Origin: Rhizobium anhuiense
GTDB taxonomy: Bacteria; Pseudomonadota; Alphaproteobacteria; Rhizobiales; Rhizobiaceae
DNA length: 64,000 bases
Assembly: GCF_003985145.1 (NCBI RefSeq)
Contig: NZ_ML133524.1
Coordinates: forward strand, 186,001-250,000
Direction: 5' to 3'
Shown: piece after piece, positions 55,427 through 64,000 of the stretch
Position numbering within the stretch: the first letter of the stretch is position 1
How the letters are laid out: each line of letters begins with the position of its first letter
The notes under the pieces: generated by a model
Databases searched by the model: none
The model's input: the letters and a program-made list of their open reading frames with translations, nothing else
What the model was told of the DNA's origin: nothing
Position numbers and translations under genes: made by a program

Positions 55427-57561
55427 GCTGCGTCCCTGCGAAGCCAGACCTTGTTGTCGTGAACGGCCGCCCCGCCATAGGGTGCGACGGGGTCGGCGCC
55501 GGTCAAGACATTGATGCCCTCGCCATCGACATGCGCCTTGTTCGGCCAAAGCCCCTCGGCGATCAGCACGCCGGATTTCACTTCGGTGGTGATGCGGGCG
55601 TGGATGCGCAGATCGCCGCGGCTATTGCCAATGCGAACGAGATCGCCATGGGCGATGCCATTGGCTTCGGCGTCGGCGGGATTGATCATCACCTCGGGGC
55701 GCCCTTCCTTTTGGCGAGAGGTCTTGGTCTCGGAGAAGCTCGAATTCAGGAAGTTGCGGGCGGGCGACGTGGCCAGCCGGAAAGGATGCTCGGGATCGGC
55801 GACTTCGATGACATCGACCTGATCGGGGAAGGCCGGAAGCTCGGCATGCGGCCCGAGCACGCCGATAGCGGCCGGCGGCTTGTTCGGCGCCGGCTGATTG
55901 ATCCAGTCCGGGCGAAAGTGGAACTTGCCATCCGGATGGGCAAAGCCGTTCAGATAATGCGCCTCCTCGAAGGCGGGCTGGCGATCGAACCATTTGTGTT
56001 CGAGGAAATGCTCATAATCCGGCAGGCCGCTCGATTCGAGGATGCGGTCGACCATCTCGCGGGCGGTGAAGCCGAAGCCGGGACGATCGGCGACGCCGAG
56101 GCGTTTGGCCAGTTCCTCGATGACGAAGAGATTGGTGCGCACGGTCGGCGGCGGCTCGACCAGCTTCGGCCCCAGCAGGATATGGTTCTGGCCGCCGGCC
56201 CGGTAGATATCGTCATGCTCGACGAACATCGTCGCCGGAATGACGATATCGGCGATCTCAGCCGTTTCGGTCATGAACTGCTCGTGGACGGCGACGAAGA
56301 GGTCGTTGCGGGCAAAGCCGCGTCTGACGAGGCGCTGCTCGGGGGCGATGTTGGCGGGATTGGTGTTCTGGATCAGCATCGCCGTCACCGGGCCGCGATG
56401 ACGGAGCGCCACCGCATCACCGGTCAGCACCCGGCCGATCTGCGACTGGTCGAGCATGCGGATATCGGCATCCTTCATCGACCGGCCGGTCAGTTCGGCG
56501 CTGTTCATGCGGAAAATATCGCTGTTCGAATGGAAGGCGCCGCCGCCTTCATATTGCCAGGAGCCGAGAACGGTGGCGATCGAGGCGGCCGCATGCATGG
56601 CGACCGCGCCGTTGCGCTGGCGGGTGAAGCCATAGCCCAGGCGGAAGAAGGTCTTCTTCGTGGTGCCGACGAGGCTGGCGAAAGCTTCGATCTCCTCGAC
56701 CGAAAGACCGGTGATGGCGGCGGCCCATTGCGGCGTCCTGGTTTTCAGATGCGCTTCGAGACCCTCGGGATCGTCGGCATACCGCGCCATATAATCACGG
56801 TCGGCATGGCCGTCGCGGAAGGCGATGTGCATGACAGCGCAGGCGAGTGCTGCATCGGTACCCGGCCTGACGATCAACGCCATGTCGGCCTGCTTCATCG
56901 TCGGATTGTCGTAAATGTCGATGACGACGATCTTGGCGCCGCGCTCCTTGCGCGACTTGATGGCGTGGGTCATCACATTGACCTGCGTCGAGACCGCGTT
57001 GGTGCCCCAGATGACGACGCAATCGGTGCGGCTCATCTCGCGCGGATCGGGACCACGCAGCGTGCCGGTCGCCATGGTGAAGCCGGTCCAGGCGGGGTTG
57101 GTGCAGATCGAGGAGAAGAAGCCGGAGTAACGCTTGGCATGACGCAGACGATCGATCGAATCGCGCTGCACCCAGCCCATGGTGCCAGCGTAGAAATAGG
57201 GCCAGATCGCCTCGCTGCCGTCCCTCGCCTCGGCCTTCACAAAGGCTTCGGCGATCTCATCCAGCGCATCGTCCCAGGAAATCTGCTGCCACTGCCCTGC
57301 GCCCTTGGCGCCGGCGCGGCGCAAGGGATGCATCAGGCGGTCGGGATGGTAGAGCCGCTCGACATAACGGGCGACCTTGGCGCAGATGACGCCTGACGTG
57401 TAGGAATGGTCATTGGCGCCGCGCACACGGCCGATGCGGCCATCCTCTGATATATCGACCTCCAGCGCACAGGTGGAGGGACAGTCATGCGGACAGGCGG
57501 TGTGGCCCACCCTATTGGCCGGCTTTTCTGATTTGGCGTGGATGGGGGTCGCAATGTTCAT
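55423..57561 (-). CDS. Molybdopterin-dependent oxidoreductase, cytoplasmic
   Basis: 712 residues of the DMSO reductase/formate dehydrogenase-like family. The N-terminal [4Fe-4S] motif is CPHDCPSTC (Cys23, 27, 31) with Cys60 in SGVICAK. Molybdopterin-binding segments include VVIWGTNAVSTQVNVMTHAI, MLIQNTNPANIAPEQ and, near the C-terminus, RLATSPARNFLNSSFSETKT. No signal peptide, so it works in the cytoplasm. Electron donor and substrate unknown. The start 57561 (MNIATP) has no clear ribosome binding site; the frame continues to 57627. Operon with the NUDIX gene. Confidence 0.87.
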   Translation of the reverse strand: MNIATPIHAKSEKPANRVGHTACPHDCPSTCALEVDISEDGRIGRVRGANDHSYTSGVICAKVARYVERLYHPDRLMHPLRRAGAKGAGQWQQISWDDALDEIAEAFVKAEARDGSEAIWPYFYAGTMGWVQRDSIDRLRHAKRYSGFFSSICTNPAWTGFTMATGTLRGPDPREMSRTDCVVIWGTNAVSTQVNVMTHAIKSRKERGAKIVVIDIYDNPTMKQADMALIVRPGTDAALACAVMHIAFRDGHADRDYMARYADDPEGLEAHLKTRTPQWAAAITGLSVEEIEAFASLVGTTKKTFFRLGYGFTRQRNGAVAMHAAASIATVLGSWQYEGGGAFHSNSDIFRMNSAELTGRSMKDADIRMLDQSQIGRVLTGDAVALRHRGPVTAMLIQNTNPANIAPEQRLVRRGFARNDLFVAVHEQFMTETAEIADIVIPATMFVEHDDIYRAGGQNHILLGPKLVEPPPTVRTNLFVIEELAKRLGVADRPGFGFTAREMVDRILESSGLPDYEHFLEHKWFDRQPAFEEAHYLNGFAHPDGKFHFRPDWINQPAPNKPPAAIGVLGPHAELPAFPDQVDVIEVADPEHPFRLATSPARNFLNSSFSETKTSRQKEGRPEVMINPADAEANGIAHGDLVRIGNSRGDLRIHARITTEVKSGVLIAEGLWPNKAHVDGEGINVLTGADPVAPYGGAAVHDNKVWLRRDAA

Positions 57562-57643
57562 GGCATTTGTATATTCCAAGGCTTGCACGGCCAAAAGCCA
57601 CAAAAGCTCGCCATGACGCGAATTCATACGGACATCAGCGAAA

Positions 57644-58516
57644 ATGAACTACCGCCATATCTACCACGCGGGCAACTTTGCCGATGTGCTGAAACATGCC
57701 GTGCTGGCGCGGCTGATCCGCTACATGCAGAAGAAGGATGGGGCGTTCCGCGTGCTCGACACGCATGCCGGCATCGGCCTCTACGACCTCTCCTCCGAGG
57801 AAACGCAGAAAACCGGCGAATGGCTCGAGGGCATCGGCAAGCTGATGGAGGCCGAGCTCGGACCTCAGGTTTCCGAACTGCTCGAGCCCTACCTCTGGGC
57901 AATCCGCGAACTCAACCCAGAGGGCGGCGTCCGCTTCTATCCTGGATCGCCGAAACTTGCGCGCATGCTGTTCCGCCCGCAGGACCGGCTGTCGGCCATG
58001 GAACTGCACCCCGAGGACTTTATCAGGCTGCACCGGCTGTTCGAGGGCGATCACCATGCCCGCATCACCGAGCTCGACGGCTGGCTGGCGCTCGGCGCGC
58101 ATCTGCCGCCGAAGGAGAAGCGCGGCATCGTGCTCGTCGATCCGCCCTTCGAGGAAGAGGATGAATATCAGCGTCTGGCCGAAGGGTTGGAAAAGGCCTA
58201 TCGGCGTTTTCCCGGCGGCACCTATTGCCTGTGGTATCCACTGAAGAAGGGCGCGCCGATCAAGGAATTCCACGAGAGCCTGCAGGCGCTCGACATCCCG
58301 AAAATGCTCTGCGCCGAGCTCGTGGTTCGCAGCGACCGCGGCACTACCGGATTGACGGGCTCAGGCCTCGTCATCGTCAACCCGCCCTTCACGCTGAAGG
58401 ACGAGTTGCACCAATTGCTGCCCGCATTGAAGGACCATCTGGCGCAGGATCGTTTCGCCTCGCACCGCGCCTTCTGGCTGCGCGGCGAGAACAAGGCCAT
58501 AAAGGACGATAGCTAA
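57644..58516 (+). CDS. rlmJ: 23S rRNA (adenine(2030)-N6)-methyltransferase
   Basis: 290 residues. RlmJ/YhiR family: MNYRHIYHAGNFADVLKHAV at the start, SAM-binding VLDTHAGIGLYDL and catalytic DPPFEEEDEY, then SGLVIVNPPFTLKDEL. It methylates A2030 of 23S rRNA. AATGAACTACC is the start. Divergent from the oxidoreductase, followed by a palindromic repeat. Confidence 0.93.
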   Translation: MNYRHIYHAGNFADVLKHAVLARLIRYMQKKDGAFRVLDTHAGIGLYDLSSEETQKTGEWLEGIGKLMEAELGPQVSELLEPYLWAIRELNPEGGVRFYPGSPKLARMLFRPQDRLSAMELHPEDFIRLHRLFEGDHHARITELDGWLALGAHLPPKEKRGIVLVDPPFEEEDEYQRLAEGLEKAYRRFPGGTYCLWYPLKKGAPIKEFHESLQALDIPKMLCAELVVRSDRGTTGLTGSGLVIVNPPFTLKDELHQLLPALKDHLAQDRFASHRAFWLRGENKAIKDDS

Positions 58517-58623
58517 CTACAGCACCGCGCGTCTTTTCAGACGCGCAAAGACGCCGTAGCACTTTGAATTTGCGCATAATCCTTTCCGAAAATCGATTTC
58601 GATTTTCGGGGTTATGCGCTAGC
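58517..58623. repeat. Palindromic intergenic repeat, full-length copy, inverted
   Basis: Carries the small hairpin GCGTCTTTTCAGACGC (about 58529 on) and the long one with arms GCGCATAATCC / GGTTATGCGC around CGAAAATCGATTTCGATTTTCGG. Nearly the same order as the copy at 6260. Located between rlmJ and the GST gene. Confidence 0.85.
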
Positions 58624-58669
58624 TTCGCGGATAGTCCGCGCCGCAATCCACAATCTCATCAGGTGTCCC

Positions 58670-59266
58670 ATGAAGCTCCTTTGTTCGCCCGCCTCGCCCT
58701 ATTCCAACAAGGTGCGGATGGCCGCGCATTTTCTGGAGCTGGAGTTGAACGCCATCCGGGTCGACACCAATACCGGACCGGCGATCCTGGTGGATAACAA
58801 TCCGCTCGGCAAGATTCCGACGCTTCTGACCGATGACGGGCTTTCGATCTATGACAGCGTGGCGATCATGCATTATTTCGACCGGCTGACGAAGGGTGGG
58901 CTCTACCCCTCCAAGAAGGGCAAGCGCACGGATGCGGAAATCCTCGAGGCGCTCTGCGACGGCATCTGCGACTGCCTGCTGGCGATCGTCTATGAGCGGC
59001 GCTTCCGCGACGAGGACAAGGTTCACCAGCCGTGGATCGACCGGCAATGGAAGAAGGCGACGAGCGGGCTCGCTCATCTGAGCGCCAATCCGCCGAAGCT
59101 CGGCAAGAAGCTCAGCGGCGGGCATTTCGCGCTGGCCGCGACGCTCGATTATCTCGAACTGCGCTTCAAGGACCAGTGGGAGGCCGATCATGCGCCGCTG
59201 ACCGACTGGCTGCGGCAGTTCGGCAAGAAATTCCCTGCCCATAACGAGCTCAAATCCCAGGGCTGA
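58670..59266 (+). CDS. Glutathione S-transferase family protein
   Basis: 198 residues. N-terminal thioredoxin-like domain: MKLLCSPASPYSNKVRMAAH with the Ser/Cys region, NPLGKIPTLLTDDGLSIYDS as the glutathione-binding loop; the C-terminal half is all helical. The function is conjugation or a reductase-like role; the exact class is unclear. GGTGTCCC precedes the ATG, a weak ribosome binding site. Ends before a terminator. Confidence 0.85.
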   Translation: MKLLCSPASPYSNKVRMAAHFLELELNAIRVDTNTGPAILVDNNPLGKIPTLLTDDGLSIYDSVAIMHYFDRLTKGGLYPSKKGKRTDAEILEALCDGICDCLLAIVYERRFRDEDKVHQPWIDRQWKKATSGLAHLSANPPKLGKKLSGGHFALAATLDYLELRFKDQWEADHAPLTDWLRQFGKKFPAHNELKSQG

Positions 59267-59313
59267 GTGTGCTCAAAGCGCACGGCTGAACGACCGGACC
59301 AACAAGCGGACAG

Positions 59314-59343
59314 CAAAAAGCCGGGCGATGAGCCCGGCTTTTC
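59314..59343. terminator. Bidirectional rho-independent terminator
   Basis: AAAAAGCCGGGC / GCCCGGCTTTT, small GATGA loop, between convergent GST and outer-membrane protein genes. Confidence 0.92.
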
Positions 59344-59365
59344 ATGCTTGAACAGTTTGTCCGGC

Positions 59366-60001
59366 TTAGAACTTGACGCCGATACCGAGCTTGACGCTGT
59401 TCTCGTCGTAACCGCGCGAGAAGCTGCCGGAGTCGAGGTCGTAGTCCTTGCTCTGGTAGTCGGTGTAACGATATTCCAGGCGCGTCGTGATGTTGTTGGT
59501 CACGAAGGCTTCGACGCCGGCGCCGACCGTATAGCCGAAGTTCGTCTTGCTTTCGTCCGAGGTGTCGTCGGAAACCTTGACGTCGCCGATCGCCAGACCG
59601 GCCGTGCCGTAGAGCAGGAAGGGGTTCATGTCGTAGCCGACGCGGCCACGGACGGAGCCGTTCCAGCCATACTTGTTCTTGACGCCGCCCGAGGAGACGT
59701 CGTCGCCGCTGTAGCCGAGGTCGGATTCAACGCCGTAGACGATCTGGCCCGCCTGCCAGTTGTAGCCGGTGAAGACCTGGCCGCCGAAACCATAGGTGTG
59801 GCGGTCGGAACCGAAGTCACCCATGTTGTAGGTGCCGGCGCCGCCGAGGTAGAAGCCTTCCCAGTTTCCTGCCGGCTTGACCGGAGCGTCCTGGGCAACC
59901 GGCGCTTCCGGAACCTGGTCGACGGCATCGGCCGCCTGAGCTGCCGAGACGCCCGCAATTGCAAAAACGGAGGCCATGAGGCCAGCAATGAGTACACGCA
60001 T
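59366..60001 (-). CDS. Outer membrane beta-barrel protein of Omp25/RopB type
   Basis: 211 residues with a signal peptide (MRVLIAGLMASVFAIAGVSA, mature after AAQA). An eight-strand barrel is suggested by NWEGFYLGGAGTYNMGDFGS, YGWNGSVRGRVGYDMNPFLL, NFGYTVGAGVEAFVTNNITT and the last strand ENSVKLGIGVKF ending in aromatic Phe. It resembles Omp25/31 of Brucella and rhizobial RopB. It is a surface protein, perhaps immunity- or symbiosis-relevant. Its 365-bp upstream region is AT-rich. Confidence 0.85.
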   Translation of the reverse strand: MRVLIAGLMASVFAIAGVSAAQAADAVDQVPEAPVAQDAPVKPAGNWEGFYLGGAGTYNMGDFGSDRHTYGFGGQVFTGYNWQAGQIVYGVESDLGYSGDDVSSGGVKNKYGWNGSVRGRVGYDMNPFLLYGTAGLAIGDVKVSDDTSDESKTNFGYTVGAGVEAFVTNNITTRLEYRYTDYQSKDYDLDSGSFSRGYDENSVKLGIGVKF

Positions 60002-60366
60002 ACTTAGTCTCCTTTCAGTCCCGCGCCGCTTGTCATCTGTCTATCAGTGAAGCATTGGCGGGATATTGCCAGATGTCCCTTCCGGATCGAGACTGAAATT
60101 GGAACTCAAATGCGGATTTGAAAGAGCCAAATTGTGATATCATTGTGGCAGCCGCATGGCTGAAATTCGATGTTGCTTTGACGCAACATACACTTCATTA
60201 ACCCTATCGAAGAGTTAAACTTAAAATACTTATTTTAGTAAATCGCATTCTTAAATAATACATAGAATATCTCGCTCGGGGACGCAACCGCAACGGCCTA
60301 TTTATATAATCTCCGCCGGCCCCTATATAGTCTGCAGGCAGACTCGCGGGATCAGAAAGCAAGATT
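60002..60366. other. AT-rich divergent promoter region of the Omp and SDR genes
   Basis: 365 bp. Several AT-rich stretches could be -10 sites, and AAAATACTTATTTT (about 60220) is a small perfect palindrome. No repeat element of the family is present and no gene. Confidence 0.45.
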
Positions 60367-61134
60367 TTGAACGACGAAAGACTTCGCACGGCCCTTATAA
60401 CAGGGTCAGCTAAGAGAATAGGACGGGCAATCGCCGAAGACCTTGCTGCAAATGGCTTTTCCGTCGCGATCCACGCGAACGGCTCCGTTGGTGAAGCCGA
60501 AGAGCTGGTGGCGGAATTGCGGCGGAAGGGATATCGGGCAGCCGCCTTGCAGGCCGACCTGACCGATATCGGCGAAACCGGCGCGTTGGTCGCGAAGGCG
60601 TCGGAAGCACTCGGGCCGCTCGATCTGCTCGTCAACAATGCGTCGGTCTTCCAGCATGATTCAGCGCGTAGTTTCAATGCCGCCACCTGGGCATTGCACT
60701 TCGACCTGCATGTACGTGCGCCCTCTATCCTTGCGGCGGCCTTCGCGCAGCAGATGCCCGTTGCGGCATCGGGGCTGATCGTCAATATCATCGACCAGCG
60801 GGTTTGGGCGCTGAGGCCCAGCTTCTATTCCTATACCCTCTCCAAATCCGCGCTGTGGACGGCGACGCAGACGCTTGCACAGGCATTGGCGCCACGCATC
60901 CGCGTCAATGCCGTCGGCCCCGGTCCCTCGATGCCGAGCGAGCGGCAGGCGATGGAGGACTTCCAAGCGCAGGTCTCAGCCCTTATCTTGCAGCGAGGGC
61001 CGGCGCTCGAGGAATTCGGACAAACGATTCGCTTCCTTTACGACACGCCCTCGATCACCGGCCAGATGATTGCCCTCGACGGCGGCCAGCACCTCGCCTG
61101 GCAGACGCCCGATGTGGCGGAGATTACGGAATGA
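60367..61134 (+). CDS. Short-chain dehydrogenase/reductase, pteridine-reductase-like
   Basis: 255 residues. Rossmann motif [19 protein letters not shown] has Arg where classical SDRs have Gly, like pteridine reductase PTR1 and FolM. NNAS, and the active site YxxxK in YTLSKSAL are present. It may reduce dihydromonapterin or dihydrofolate (inference). The first codon is TTG ([13 protein letters not shown]) with no good ribosome binding site; no ATG is available near. Its TGA overlaps the uvrC ATG (ATGA), so uvrC translation is coupled to it. Confidence 0.83.
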   Translation: MNDERLRTALITGSAKRIGRAIAEDLAANGFSVAIHANGSVGEAEELVAELRRKGYRAAALQADLTDIGETGALVAKASEALGPLDLLVNNASVFQHDSARSFNAATWALHFDLHVRAPSILAAAFAQQMPVAASGLIVNIIDQRVWALRPSFYSYTLSKSALWTATQTLAQALAPRIRVNAVGPGPSMPSERQAMEDFQAQVSALILQRGPALEEFGQTIRFLYDTPSITGQMIALDGGQHLAWQTPDVAEITE

Positions 61135-63173
61135 ACGGACGAAAGCTGCCGGATGGCGGCGTTCTCTACGACGAGACGGATGAGAGCGAAGACGATATCG
61201 AGGTGGAAGGCGATGTTTCCGCCGCCGCCCCGCTTGCCGCAGCCGTCGACTGGAACGCCGGCAGCCTCAATGAAACCGGGCTCATCGGCGCGGAACTGAT
61301 CGGTGAATTCGTCAAGCGGCTGCCGAACAGCCCCGGCGTCTACCGCATGTTCAATGCCGAGGGCGACGTACTTTATGTCGGCAAGGCGCGCAGTCTGAAG
61401 AAGCGCGTCGGCAATTACGCCGTCGGCCGCGTGCATTCCAACCGCATCGCCCAGATGGTACGCCAGACGGCGAACATGGAATTCGTGACGACGCGCACGG
61501 AAACCGAAGCGCTGCTTCTGGAAGCGAATCTGATCAAACGCTTGCGGCCGCGCTTTAACGTATTGCTGCGCGACGACAAGTCCTTCCCCTACATCCTCAT
61601 CACCGGCGACCACCGGGCGCCTGCGATTTTCAAGCATCGCGGTGCGAGAGCGCGAAAGGGCGACTATTTTGGACCTTTCGCTTCGGCCGGCGCTGTCGGG
61701 CGGACGATCAATTCGCTGCAGCGCGCCTTCCTGATTCGCACCTGCACCGACAGCGTCTTCGAAACGCGGACGCGACCCTGCCTGCTCTACCAGATCAAGC
61801 GCTGTTCCGGGCCCTGCACGCATGAGGTCAGCGACGAGGGTTATGGCGAACTGGTGCAGGAGGCGAAGGACTTCCTGTCCGGCAAGAGCCAGAAGGTGAA
61901 GTCGCATATGGCCGAGGCCATGAACCAGGCGGCCGAGGACCTCGATTTCGAGCGGGCGGCGATATATCGTGATCGCCTGGCGGCACTTTCGCATGTGCAG
62001 AGCCACCAGGGCATCAATCCGGCCGGCGTCGAAGAGGCTGATGTTTTCGCCATCCACCATGAGGGCGGCGTTTCCTGCATCCAGGTGTTCTTCTTCCGCA
62101 CCGGACAGAACTGGGGCAATCGCGCCTATTTCCCAAAGGCCGATCCGCAGCTTTCGAGCGCCGAAGTGCTGAACTCCTTCATGGCGCAGTTCTACGACGA
62201 CAAGCCGGTGCCGAAGCAGATCATGCTGTCGGAAACGGTCGAGGAGTTGGAACTGCTCGCTGCCGCACTCAGCGAAAAGGCCGGCCACAAGGTTTCCATC
62301 CTCGTGCCGCAGCGCGGCGAGAAGCGCGATCTGGTCGATCATGTCGTCGGCAATGCACGCGAGGCGCATGGGAGAAAGCTCGCCGAAACGGCGTCGCAGT
62401 CGCGGCTGCTCGAGGGTTTCAAGGAAACGTTCGGGCTTTCCTATGCGCCGCAGCGCATCGAGATCTACGACAACTCGCATATCATGGGCACCAATGCCGT
62501 CGGCGGCATGGTGGTCGCGGGGCCGGAAGGCTTCGTCAAGAACCAGTACCGCAAGTTCAACATCAAATCGACCGACATCACGCCCGGAGACGACTTCGGC
62601 ATGATGAAGGAGGTGATGACACGGCGTTTCTCGCGGTTGATCAAGGAGGAAGGCATTCCAGACCGGACGGTGCAGGCGGCCACACCCGACGCCGCCGACA
62701 TGCCCTTCCCCACCTGGCCCGATGTGATCCTGATCGACGGCGGCCAGGGGCAAATGACGGCGGTGCGCGCCATCCTTGCCGAACTCGGCATCACCGACAG
62801 CGTCACGGCGATCGGCATCGCCAAGGGCGTCGACCGCGACGCCGGGCGCGAACGTTTCTTTCCGCCGGGGCGCGAGAGCTTCACGCTGCCGCCGCGCGAT
62901 CCGGTGCTCTACTTCATCCAGCGCCTGCGCGACGAAGCGCATCGTTTCGCGATCGGCTCACACCGGGCGCGGCGCAAGAAGGAAATGATCAAGAACCCGC
63001 TCGACGAGATCGGCGGCATCGGCCCATCCCGCAAACGGGCGCTGCTCCAGCATTTCGGGACGGCGAAGGCGGTTTCGCGCGCCGCCCTGTCCGACCTGAT
63101 GGCGGTGGAAGGCATATCCGAAGCGGTCGCCAAGCAGGTCTATAATCATTTCCACGACGACGCCGCGAAATAA
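61131..63173 (+). CDS. uvrC: UvrABC system protein C
   Basis: 680 residues. N-terminal GIY-YIG nuclease: [31 protein letters not shown]; a UVR domain with [20 protein letters not shown]; the C-terminal RNase H-like nuclease with [18 protein letters not shown]; and tandem HhH motifs [15 protein letters not shown] and [17 protein letters not shown] rhizobial acidic N-terminal extension (about 45 residues, [15 protein letters not shown]) precedes the domain. It makes both incisions at UV damage in nucleotide excision repair. Confidence 0.96.
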   Translation: MNGRKLPDGGVLYDETDESEDDIEVEGDVSAAAPLAAAVDWNAGSLNETGLIGAELIGEFVKRLPNSPGVYRMFNAEGDVLYVGKARSLKKRVGNYAVGRVHSNRIAQMVRQTANMEFVTTRTETEALLLEANLIKRLRPRFNVLLRDDKSFPYILITGDHRAPAIFKHRGARARKGDYFGPFASAGAVGRTINSLQRAFLIRTCTDSVFETRTRPCLLYQIKRCSGPCTHEVSDEGYGELVQEAKDFLSGKSQKVKSHMAEAMNQAAEDLDFERAAIYRDRLAALSHVQSHQGINPAGVEEADVFAIHHEGGVSCIQVFFFRTGQNWGNRAYFPKADPQLSSAEVLNSFMAQFYDDKPVPKQIMLSETVEELELLAAALSEKAGHKVSILVPQRGEKRDLVDHVVGNAREAHGRKLAETASQSRLLEGFKETFGLSYAPQRIEIYDNSHIMGTNAVGGMVVAGPEGFVKNQYRKFNIKSTDITPGDDFGMMKEVMTRRFSRLIKEEGIPDRTVQAATPDAADMPFPTWPDVILIDGGQGQMTAVRAILAELGITDSVTAIGIAKGVDRDAGRERFFPPGRESFTLPPRDPVLYFIQRLRDEAHRFAIGSHRARRKKEMIKNPLDEIGGIGPSRKRALLQHFGTAKAVSRAALSDLMAVEGISEAVAKQVYNHFHDDAAK

Positions 63174-63255
63174 CCGGCCTCCGTCGCAAATTCCACGCAA
63201 AGGCGGTGAAAAGACAGAAAGAATGTTGACGGTCCGCGGCCAAAGCCGTCATCTA

Positions 63256-63366
63256 CCGCATCGGCCCGAAAATCGGACTCGATTTTCGGAAAGCACGATG
63301 CGCAGGTTCAAAATGTTACAGCGTCCTTTGCGCGCCTCAGAAAGACGCGCGGCGCTGTAACGGCGC
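63256..63366. repeat. Palindromic intergenic repeat, full-length copy
   Basis: Hairpin around CGAAAATCGGACTCGATTTTCG, then the flank AAAGCACGATGCGCAGGTT and a second hairpin CGCGCC...GGCGCG-like core with GCGTCC...GACGCGC. Between uvrC and pgsA, 22 bp before the pgsA start. Confidence 0.85.
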
Positions 63367-63388
63367 ATCAATTCAGAGAAACGATCCC

Positions 63389-63979
63389 ATGGCATCGCGT
63401 GCGTACAGCATTCCCAATCTTCTGACCTACGGCCGCATCCTCGCCGTGCCGCTGATCGTTCTCTGCTTCTTCATCGAGGGCAGGCTGTCGATCAGCAACA
63501 CGGCGCGCTGGGTGGCGCTGTGGATCTTCGTCATCGCTTCGCTCACCGATTTCCTCGACGGCTATCTCGCACGCATCTGGAACCAGACGTCGAATATCGG
63601 CCGCATGCTCGATCCGATCGCCGACAAGCTGCTGGTCGCCTCGATCCTGCTGCTGGTCGCGGCCGACCAGACGATTGCCGGCTGGTCGATCTGGGCGGCG
63701 ATCACCATTCTTTGCCGCGAGATCCTGGTGTCGGGACTGCGCGAATATCTGGCGGCGCTGAAGGTCAGCGTACCGGTGACACGGATCGCCAAATGGAAGA
63801 CGACGCTGCAGCTGGTCGCCATCGCCTTCCTCCTCGCCGGCCCGGCCGGTGACGAGATCTTCCCCTATACGACGCAGACCGGCATTGCGCTGCTGTGGAT
63901 CGCCGCACTGCTGACCATCTATACTGGCTATGATTATTTCCGCGCCGGGCTGAAACATATCGTGGATGACGAGGAATGA
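63389..63979 (+). CDS. pgsA: CDP-diacylglycerol-glycerol-3-phosphate 3-phosphatidyltransferase
   Basis: 196 residues with several membrane segments. The CDP-alcohol phosphatidyltransferase motif is complete: DGYLARIWNQTSNIGRMLDP with the following IADK (DGx2ARx8Gx3Dx3D). It makes phosphatidylglycerol phosphate at the inner membrane. Its stop TGA overlaps the next ATG. Confidence 0.95.
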   Translation: MASRAYSIPNLLTYGRILAVPLIVLCFFIEGRLSISNTARWVALWIFVIASLTDFLDGYLARIWNQTSNIGRMLDPIADKLLVASILLLVAADQTIAGWSIWAAITILCREILVSGLREYLAALKVSVPVTRIAKWKTTLQLVAIAFLLAGPAGDEIFPYTTQTGIALLWIAALLTIYTGYDYFRAGLKHIVDDEE

Positions 63980-64000
63980 CGCGGCTTGTCTATTTCGCAT
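63976..64000 (+). CDS. moaD: MoaD-like molybdopterin synthase small subunit (first codons only)
   Basis: Starts ATG ACG CGG CTT GTC TAT TTC GCA, giving MTRLVYFA, as in many MoaD proteins, and overlaps the pgsA stop by four bases. Only eight residues are visible, so the identity rests on that start and on the order uvrC-pgsA-moaD seen in Rhizobium. Confidence 0.5.

Noticed and set aside
55408..57396. 662-residue open frame on the plus strand
   Set aside because: Mirror of the molybdopterin oxidoreductase gene in GC-rich DNA; no domain seen.
61038..62942. 634-residue open frame on the minus strand
   Set aside because: It lies opposite uvrC, follows its codon pattern in the shadow frame and has no protein-like composition.

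Overview
The window is a 64 kb piece of an alphaproteobacterial chromosome. Protein content, gene order and repeats point to Rhizobium, close to R. etli / R. leguminosarum: a cellulose operon with BcsN, a plsX-fabH-ihfA-MerR block, an L,D-transpeptidase next to its MarR-type regulator LdtR, glyA-nrdR-ribD-ribE, ppx-ppk-hdaA, purMN, uvrC-pgsA, and many short palindromic intergenic elements of the RIME type. The DNA is GC-rich, so long shadow reading frames lie opposite most genes. I found no rRNA, tRNA, CRISPR array, complete insertion sequence or prophage.

Layout. 1-3.8 kb: cellulose synthase genes bcsB (cut by the window edge), bcsA and bcsN on the minus strand. 4.1-7 kb: a small DUF1236 secreted protein, then a hybrid histidine kinase divergent from a single-domain receiver, with palindromic repeats between them. 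7-11.4 kb: a minus-strand lipid/envelope block (Cbp3-type chaperone, DUF177, plsX, fabH, ihfA, merR). 11.6-15.5 kb: the bamE-like lipoprotein omlA, the proton pyrophosphatase hppA, nusB and ribH. 15.8-17.5 kb: plus-strand accessory genes (unknown secreted protein, cupin, GNAT). 17.6-21.3 kb: ribE, ribD, nrdR, glyA. 21.5-28.3 kb: L,D-transpeptidase, LdtR, a membrane protein, hemB, an RDD protein, bpt and an EamA transporter. 28.3-29.4 kb: a degraded toxin-antitoxin locus and an SRPBCC protein. 29.5-38.8 kb: parC, an unknown secreted protein, TetR/serine hydrolase pair, aspS, multicopper oxidase. 38.9-42.8 kb: RNase D, membrane adenylate cyclase, phytase-like esterase. 43-50.7 kb: ppx, ppk, hdaA, perM-like transporter, purM, purN. 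50.8-54.8 kb: the most accessory-looking part, with an AT-rich membrane protein, an isolated phnM, and a PadR/FAD-monooxygenase operon. 54.8-64 kb: NUDIX plus molybdopterin oxidoreductase, rlmJ, GST, an Omp25-type porin-like protein, SDR, uvrC, pgsA and the first codons of a moaD-like gene.

Most genes are housekeeping. The most unusual signals are non-coding or semi-coding DNA. A palindromic element lies in frame inside ribD, and a homologous copy lies 1 kb away downstream of ribE. A perfect 34-bp inverted repeat overlaps the bpt stop codon and ends at the base before the eamA start. A second perfect inverted repeat (29 bp) sits between the esterase gene and ppx. Two IS3-like ends abut inside a terminator loop. 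These suggest that small palindromic elements have been actively shaping this chromosome. No clearly new multi-gene system was seen.
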